Source: DATBDM01 sp036269915 (GTDB lineage: Bacteria > Actinomycetota > Thermoleophilia > Solirubrobacterales > Solirubrobacteraceae). Taken from it: 8,651 bases of DNA. The notes under the pieces are model-generated. The model was given only the letters and a program-made list of their open reading frames with translations. It ran no database searches and was not told the DNA's origin. Shown in pieces: positions 5,289-8,651 of this stretch; positions within the stretch are counted from its first letter, which is position 1; every line of letters starts with the position of its first letter. The position numbers and the translations under genes were made by a program. The stretch is from NCBI GenBank assembly GCA_036269915.1, contig DATBDM010000257.1:1-8651 (forward strand), in the 5' to 3' direction.

Positions 5289-8200
5289 ATGTACGCCGAG
5301 CTCCACGCCCACTCCGCCTTCTCCTTCCTCGACGGCGCCTCGAGCCCCGACGAGCTGGCTGCCGCCGCGGTCGAGCTGGGCTACGAGGCGTTCGCGCTGA
5401 CCGACCACAACGGGCTGTCGGGCTCGATGGAGTTCGCCCAGGCCGCGGCGGGCCTCGGGCTGCGGGCGCTGCACGGCGCCGAGGTGGACCTCGACGACGG
5501 GCGCCACCTCACGCTGCTCGTGCAGGACGGGCGCGGCTGGACCAACCTCTGCCGCCTGCTCACCCGCGCCTACGCGCACACACGCGGGCCCGCGATCGAG
5601 GACGAGCGCGGGCGGCGGATGATGCGCCGGATCGACGTGCCGCCCCACGTCACGCTCGAGGCGGTCGCGGAGCACGCCGACGGCCTGGTCTGCCTGAGCG
5701 GCTGCGCCGACCACGGGGTGCGCGACGAGCCGGGCCTGCGCCGGCTGCTCGCCGCCTTCGGGCGCGAGAACCTCTACGTCGAGCTCCAGCGCCCGTTCCG
5801 GCGCGACGACCGCGCGCGCAACCGCTTCCTCGTCGAGCTGGCCGAGCGCCTCGGGGTCCCGTGCGTGGCGACGGGGAACGTCCACACGCACGCGCGCTCG
5901 CGGGCACCGCTGCAGGACGCCTTCGTCGCCCTCCAGCACCACCTCACGCTCGACGCCTCCGAGCCCGTCCGCCGCGGCAACACCGCGCACGTGCTCGCCT
6001 CCCCGGCCGCGATGGCCGCGCGCTTCCCCGAGCATCCCGCCGCGGTCGCCGAGACGGCGGAGCTCGCCGCGCGGCTGACCTTCGACCTGCGCTCGGACCT
6101 CGGCTACCGCTACCCCGGCTCCGACGATCCCGCCGCCCTGGGGAACCTCGCGGAGATCTGCCGCGGCCGGCTCGAGGAGCGCTACCCACGCGGCAACCTG
6201 CGCCGGTCGGACGCGCTGGCCCGCCTGGAGGAGGAGCTGCGCGTGATCGACGCGCTCGGGCTCGCCGGCTTCTTCCTCCTGCACCGCGACCTGCTCGAGC
6301 TCGCGCGCGACGTCGCGGTCGAGGTGCGCGGGCCGTCCTCGGCGCGTCAGCTGCTGCCGCCGGGGCGCGGCCGCGGGTCGTCGGTGTCCTCGATCGTCTG
6401 CTACCTCACCGGCCTCTCGCACATCGATCCGATCGAGAACGAGCTGTTCCTCGGGCGCTTCCTCAACGAGGAGCTGACCGCGCTGCCGGACATCGACCTC
6501 GACTTCCCGCGCGACGTGCGCGAGGTGCTTATCCCGCGCATCCACGACCGCTACGGGCGCGAGCACTCGGCGCTCGTGGCCGCCTTCCCGACCTTCCGCT
6601 CGCGCGGGGCGATCCGCGAGCTCGGCAAGGTGCTCGGCCTGCCACCCGGGGAGCTCGAGCGGGTGGCGCGCGGCGCCGAGCCGTTCGCCGTGCGCGGCGT
6701 GACGGGCGACGTCGAGACGGCGCTGGGCATCGAGGCGGGCGGCCCGCCCGCGCCGGTCTACGACGGCGACGGGCGCGCGCCGTTCGCGATGTCGACGAAC
6801 GAGTGGCTGGCGATCGTCAACGGGCGCGATCCCGCCGACGTCGCCGAGGCGCTCGACGGCAGCGAGACGCGCTACTCGCGGCTGCCCGGGCGCTGGGGCT
6901 GGCTCGCGCGGCTGTGCGACGAGGCCTACGGGCTGCCGCGGCACCTCTCCCAGCACTCGGGCGGGATGATCGTCTCGACCCGCCCGCTGGTCGACTGCTG
7001 CCCCGTGCTGCCGGCGGCGATGGAGGGCCGCCAGCTGTGCCAGTGGGACAAGGACTCCTGCGCGGACGCCGGCTTCCTCAAGATCGACCTGCTCGGGCTC
7101 GGGATGCTCTCGGCGGTCGAGCGCTGCGTGGACCTGATCGCCCGCGCGCGCGACGAGCCGGTGGACCTGTCGCGGATCCCGTTCGACGACGCACCCACCT
7201 ACACGGCCATCCAGGAGGCCGACACGATGGGCGTCTTCCAGATCGAGTCGCGCGCGCAGATGGCCTCGCTGCGGCGCACGCGGCCCGAGACGCTCGACGA
7301 CCTCACGATCCAGGTTGCGATCGTGCGCCCGGGCCCGATCCTCGGCGGCGCGGTCAACCCGTACATCGCCCGCCGCCAGCGGATGCGCGAGGACCCGGAC
7401 TTCGAGGTCCCCTACGACCACCCGTCGCTGGAGCCCGTGCTGCGCGACACGCTCGGGACGATCATCTTCCAGGACCAGGTGATCGAGGTCGCGATGGCCT
7501 TCGCCGGCTTCTCGCCCGGGGAGGCCGAGGGGCTGCGGCGGGCGATGAGCCGCAAGCGCTCGGCGGCGGCGATCGAGGCCTACCACCGGCGCTTCGTGGA
7601 GGGCGCGCGGCGCCGCCACGGGGTCGACGAGGACACCGCGGAGCGCGTCTACACGATGATCGTCGGCTTCTCGGGCTTCGGCTTCCCGAAGGCCCACGGC
7701 GCGGCCTTCGGGCTGCTCGCCTACCAGTCGACGTGGCTGCGGGTGCACTACGCGCCGGAGTTCCTGTGCGCGCTGCTCAACGAGCAGCCGATGGGCTTCT
7801 ACGCGCCGGACACGCTGGTCCACGAGGCACAGCGGAAGGGCATCGAGCTGCTGCCGCCCGACGTCAACGCGAGCGGGCTCGGCTGCACGGTCGAGCGCGT
7901 GGGCGAGCGACCACAGGTGCGGCTCGGGCTCGGCTACGTGCTCGGGGTGCGCACCGAGGAGGCCGAGGCGCTCGTCGCCGCGCGTGAGGCGGGCGGGCCG
8001 TTCGCGTCGCTGGGCGAGTTCGCCTCGCGGGCGGGCGCGGGCCGCGCGTCGCTGGAGACGCTGGCGTGGGCGGGCGCGTGCGACGCGCTGGCCGACATCG
8101 GCGGTGACGAGACGGCGCGGCGGAGCGCGCGCCGGGCCGCGCTGTGGCAGCTCGGGATCGCGGCGCCCGGCGAGCGCACCACGGCCGGCACGCAGCTCTC

Positions 8201-8651
8201 GCTGCCACTCGACGTCCCCGCGCCGCCACCGCTGCGGGTGCTCGACCCGTGGGAGTCGATGGTGGCCGACTACGCGACCACCGGGCTGACGCTCGGCCCG
8301 CATCCGCTCGCGCTGGCGCGGCCGCAGCTGCCGGCGGGGACCGTCTCGATCGCCGATCTCGAGCGCCTGCCGCACGAGGCGAAGGTGGGCGTCGGCGGCC
8401 TGGTCGTCGCGCGCCAGCGGCCCGGGACCGCCAAGGGGATCGTCTTCCTGCTGCTGGAGGACGAGTTCGGAACGGTCAACATCATCGTCCCGCCCGACCT
8501 CTACGAACGGAACCGGCTGACCGTGCGCACCGAGCCGCTGGTGATGATCGAGGGCCGGCTCGAGCGGCTGCCGATCGCGGGCGGAGCCATCAACGTCTTC
8601 GCCAAGGCGCTGCGGCCGCTGCTGGCGCCCGGGCACGACGCGGCGCAGGTC
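5289..8651 (+). CDS. dnaE2: Error-prone DNA polymerase DnaE2 (ImuC), 3' end outside window
   Basis: DnaE2 is the C-family translesion polymerase of the SOS mutasome. The frame runs uninterrupted for 1121 codons to the window edge, so nearly the whole protein is present. A PHP domain comes first (HAHSAFSFLDG with H6 and H8; LTDHNGL with D39 and H40; HGAEVD with E65). The palm contains GRGSS (about residue 362), the first catalytic pair in PDIDLDFP (D401 and D403) and the third aspartate in FLKIDLLGLGM (D600). The fingers include QHSGGMI, MGVFQIESRAQM and IVRPGPI, then GFGFPKAHGAAFG (about 795-807). A linker holds the clamp-type peptide QLSLPL (969-974), and an OB fold (about 1018-1113, GLVVARQRPGTAKGIVFLLLEDEFGTVNIIV) ends it. 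TATGLTLGPHP-like sequence before the OB fold (TTGLTLGPHPL) is typical of DnaE2 rather than DnaE1. The ATG at 5289 starts the PHP domain directly and follows an SOS box. Confidence 0.97.
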   Translation, partial: MYAELHAHSAFSFLDGASSPDELAAAAVELGYEAFALTDHNGLSGSMEFAQAAAGLGLRALHGAEVDLDDGRHLTLLVQDGRGWTNLCRLLTRAYAHTRGPAIEDERGRRMMRRIDVPPHVTLEAVAEHADGLVCLSGCADHGVRDEPGLRRLLAAFGRENLYVELQRPFRRDDRARNRFLVELAERLGVPCVATGNVHTHARSRAPLQDAFVALQHHLTLDASEPVRRGNTAHVLASPAAMAARFPEHPAAVAETAELAARLTFDLRSDLGYRYPGSDDPAALGNLAEICRGRLEERYPRGNLRRSDALARLEEELRVIDALGLAGFFLLHRDLLELARDVAVEVRGPSSARQLLPPGRGRGSSVSSIVCYLTGLSHIDPIENELFLGRFLNEELTALPDIDLDFPRDVREVLIPRIHDRYGREHSALVAAFPTFRSRGAIRELGKVLGLPPGELERVARGAEPFAVRGVTGDVETALGIEAGGPPAPVYDGDGRAPFAMSTNEWLAIVNGRDPADVAEALDGSETRYSRLPGRWGWLARLCDEAYGLPRHLSQHSGGMIVSTRPLVDCCPVLPAAMEGRQLCQWDKDSCADAGFLKIDLLGLGMLSAVERCVDLIARARDEPVDLSRIPFDDAPTYTAIQEADTMGVFQIESRAQMASLRRTRPETLDDLTIQVAIVRPGPILGGAVNPYIARRQRMREDPDFEVPYDHPSLEPVLRDTLGTIIFQDQVIEVAMAFAGFSPGEAEGLRRAMSRKRSAAAIEAYHRRFVEGARRRHGVDEDTAERVYTMIVGFSGFGFPKAHGAAFGLLAYQSTWLRVHYAPEFLCALLNEQPMGFYAPDTLVHEAQRKGIELLPPDVNASGLGCTVERVGERPQVRLGLGYVLGVRTEEAEALVAAREAGGPFASLGEFASRAGAGRASLETLAWAGACDALADIGGDETARRSARRAALWQLGIAAPGERTTAGTQLSLPLDVPAPPPLRVLDPWESMVADYATTGLTLGPHPLALARPQLPAGTVSIADLERLPHEAKVGVGGLVVARQRPGTAKGIVFLLLEDEFGTVNIIVPPDLYERNRLTVRTEPLVMIEGRLERLPIAGGAINVFAKALRPLLAPGHDAAQV

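Noticed and set aside
5861..7987. 708-codon plus-strand open frame inside dnaE2
   Set aside because: It is a shifted frame of dnaE2 with Arg/Ala/Pro-dominated composition. The dnaE2 frame itself runs through without a break.
5247..8636. 1129-codon open frame on the minus strand opposite dnaE2
   Set aside because: It is exactly antisense to a fully conserved polymerase and its translation is His/Arg/Glu-rich low complexity. Long antisense frames are expected from GC-rich third positions.
5289..8651. Possible frameshift in dnaE2, as no complete plus-strand frame is bounded by a stop
   Set aside because: Translation from 5289 was followed at checkpoints along the gene and stays in frame to the last base (3363 bases, 1121 codons). 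The stop is simply beyond the window.

Overview
The window is very GC-rich, densely coded DNA from a chromosome. Four things point to an actinobacterium, perhaps a Thermoleophilia/Solirubrobacterales type: the GC-biased third codon positions, the actinobacterial SOS operator form CGAAC-N4-GTTCG, an ImuB/DnaE2 mutasome, and a type A RNase P RNA. The lineage is an inference from style, not from a marker comparison.

Layout, left to right. (1) The C-terminal part of lexA (1-429) overlaps by ATGA a 120-residue protein (426-788) that carries a QESLF beta-clamp-like peptide and a C4 zinc ribbon. (2) Three housekeeping or metabolic genes follow: an NTF2-like/DUF4440 protein (847-1227), a GNAT-type acetyltransferase (1259-1915) and, on the minus strand, a 3-hydroxyacyl-CoA dehydrogenase (1924-2772). 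(3) A 66-residue hypothetical protein (minus, 2826-3026) lies divergent from rnpB, the RNase P RNA (about 3132-3450), which ends in a strong terminator hairpin. (4) The mutagenesis block comes next. A LexA operator (3598-3611) sits on the start of imuB (3615-4805), which overlaps by ATGA a small DUF6504-like protein (4802-5044). A 62-residue minus-strand gene (5046-5234) follows, then a second LexA operator (5266-5279) and dnaE2 (5289 to beyond the window end, 1121 codons visible).

The SOS genes form one functional set. LexA self-cleaves when RecA filaments form on damaged DNA, which should release the two operators here and induce the ImuB scaffold and the error-prone polymerase DnaE2 for translesion synthesis. 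Three things differ from the textbook imuA'-imuB-dnaE2 cassette: no imuA' is visible, the C-terminal module of ImuB is a separate gene, and dnaE2 has its own operator behind an antisense small gene. The clamp-binding peptide looks degenerate in ImuB (QRSLI), while DnaE2 carries a consensus-like QLSLPL and the lexA partner carries QESLF. This suggests clamp tethering may be distributed differently in this lineage.
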